Assembly (NCBI GenBank): GCA_026709725.1
Contig: JAPOSK010000034.1
Coordinates: forward strand, 1-5,327
Direction of reading: 5' to 3'
Source of the DNA: Paracoccaceae bacterium
GTDB taxonomy: Bacteria > Pseudomonadota > Alphaproteobacteria > Rhodobacterales > Rhodobacteraceae
Length of the DNA stretch: 5,327 bases
The notes under the pieces are model-generated. The model worked only from the letters and a program-made list of their open reading frames with translations. It had not been told where the DNA came from and searched no databases. The position numbers were made by a program, and so were the translations under genes. Positions within the stretch are counted from its first letter, which is position 1. Each line of letters begins with the position of its first letter. Positions 4,881 to 5,327 of this stretch are shown here, in pieces.

Positions 4881-5327
4881 TCTTTAATGTGCAGCCGAAA
4901 TCAGTATTCTGATCATCCGGGCTCGGTCCCATGACATGTCTTTGGGTTCGTTGACATACGAGCCGGTTGAGTGCCTCAAGAGGCCATCATGTGCGTCACG
5001 GGGTAGGGAAAGTGCTGCCTGTCAGGTAGAGAACCAAGAGTCCGGGAGGAGATGTGATGGTGCCTGTATGGCGACCCCTCATCCTGACCCTTCCCTGTCA
5101 TGGCCTCTGCTCTGTCCCGGAGACTGGCAAGTGACAGAAACATCCATGGATAGGACTTGCGTGAGCGGGAAAGTCGGGGTATCGGTCTTGCTGAGAAATG
5201 CGTACACGCTCCTTTTGAATCCCCTTTCATGAATTGGAAGGCTTTGGTAAAAGTCCCGTCAACCGGTGCTGTAGCCGTCTGGAGATCGCAATGTGACGAC
5301 ATCAAGCGGCGATAACGTGGACCTGCT
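4881..5327. other. Upstream region of the transporter operon, no supported gene
   Basis: Two overlapping frames of about 100 codons run in opposite directions, but neither shows a domain, a good start site or sensible composition, so I treat both as chance. Visible elements are a dyad ATCAG-TATT-CTGAT (4900-4913) and an 8-bp palindrome GACATGTC (4933-4940). At the right edge a GTG at 5293 has GGAG eight bases upstream and stays open for the last 35 bases. It could begin a divergent gene but is too short to judge. Confidence 0.5.

Noticed and set aside
5213..5240. Third copy of the 36-nt repeat (GAATCCCCTTTCATGAATTGG)
   Set aside because: It shares only a broken AATCCCC...TCAT...TTGG pattern and needs several gaps to align.
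4936..5305. Opposed ORFs of about 100 codons on both strands upstream of the transporter
   Set aside because: Neither gives a recognisable protein, and they overlap each other almost fully.

Overview
The window looks like chromosomal DNA from an alphaproteobacterium of moderately high GC. I infer this from the sequence style of a complete CUT2-type sugar ABC transporter on the minus strand; the taxon is not proven. Transcription of the main operon runs right to left.

Right half (about 1876-4880): a three-gene operon reading minus. First comes a periplasmic sugar-binding protein with a clear signal peptide (4820-3873). A 97-base gap with a strong GC hairpin follows, then the membrane permease (3775-2672). 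The ATPase (2670-1876) begins one base after the permease stop. Together they form a high-affinity sugar importer: the binding protein captures the ligand in the periplasm, the permease dimer forms the channel, and two copies of the single-domain ATPase drive it. The gene order and single-domain ATPase resemble the rhizobial FrcBCA-type layout, but the substrate cannot be read from the sequence. A candidate promoter with an overlapping 16-bp palindrome lies just upstream of the binding-protein gene. The remaining 447 bases to the right edge (4881-5327) hold no gene I can support.

Left half (1-1875): the window opens inside the 3' end of a plus-strand gene encoding the C-terminus of a Fic-family protein (2-226). 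An orphan minus-strand gene (563-1363, possibly starting at 1459) encodes a protein with a charged N-terminal helix and about four membrane segments. I do not recognise it, and its GC is lower than that of the transporter genes. It is flanked by two near-identical copies of a 36-nt sequence in the same orientation (433-468 and 1505-1541), whose ends resemble a CRISPR repeat. A separate perfect 34-bp direct repeat (1374-1407 and 1437-1470) sits at its 5' end and makes the start codon ambiguous. The layout suggests an acquired or recombination-prone single-gene segment between the Fic gene and the transporter operon. The GC-rich stretch 1471-1875 holds further inverted and direct repeats but no convincing gene.

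The transporter is ordinary. The least explained part of the window is the repeat-bounded orphan membrane gene.
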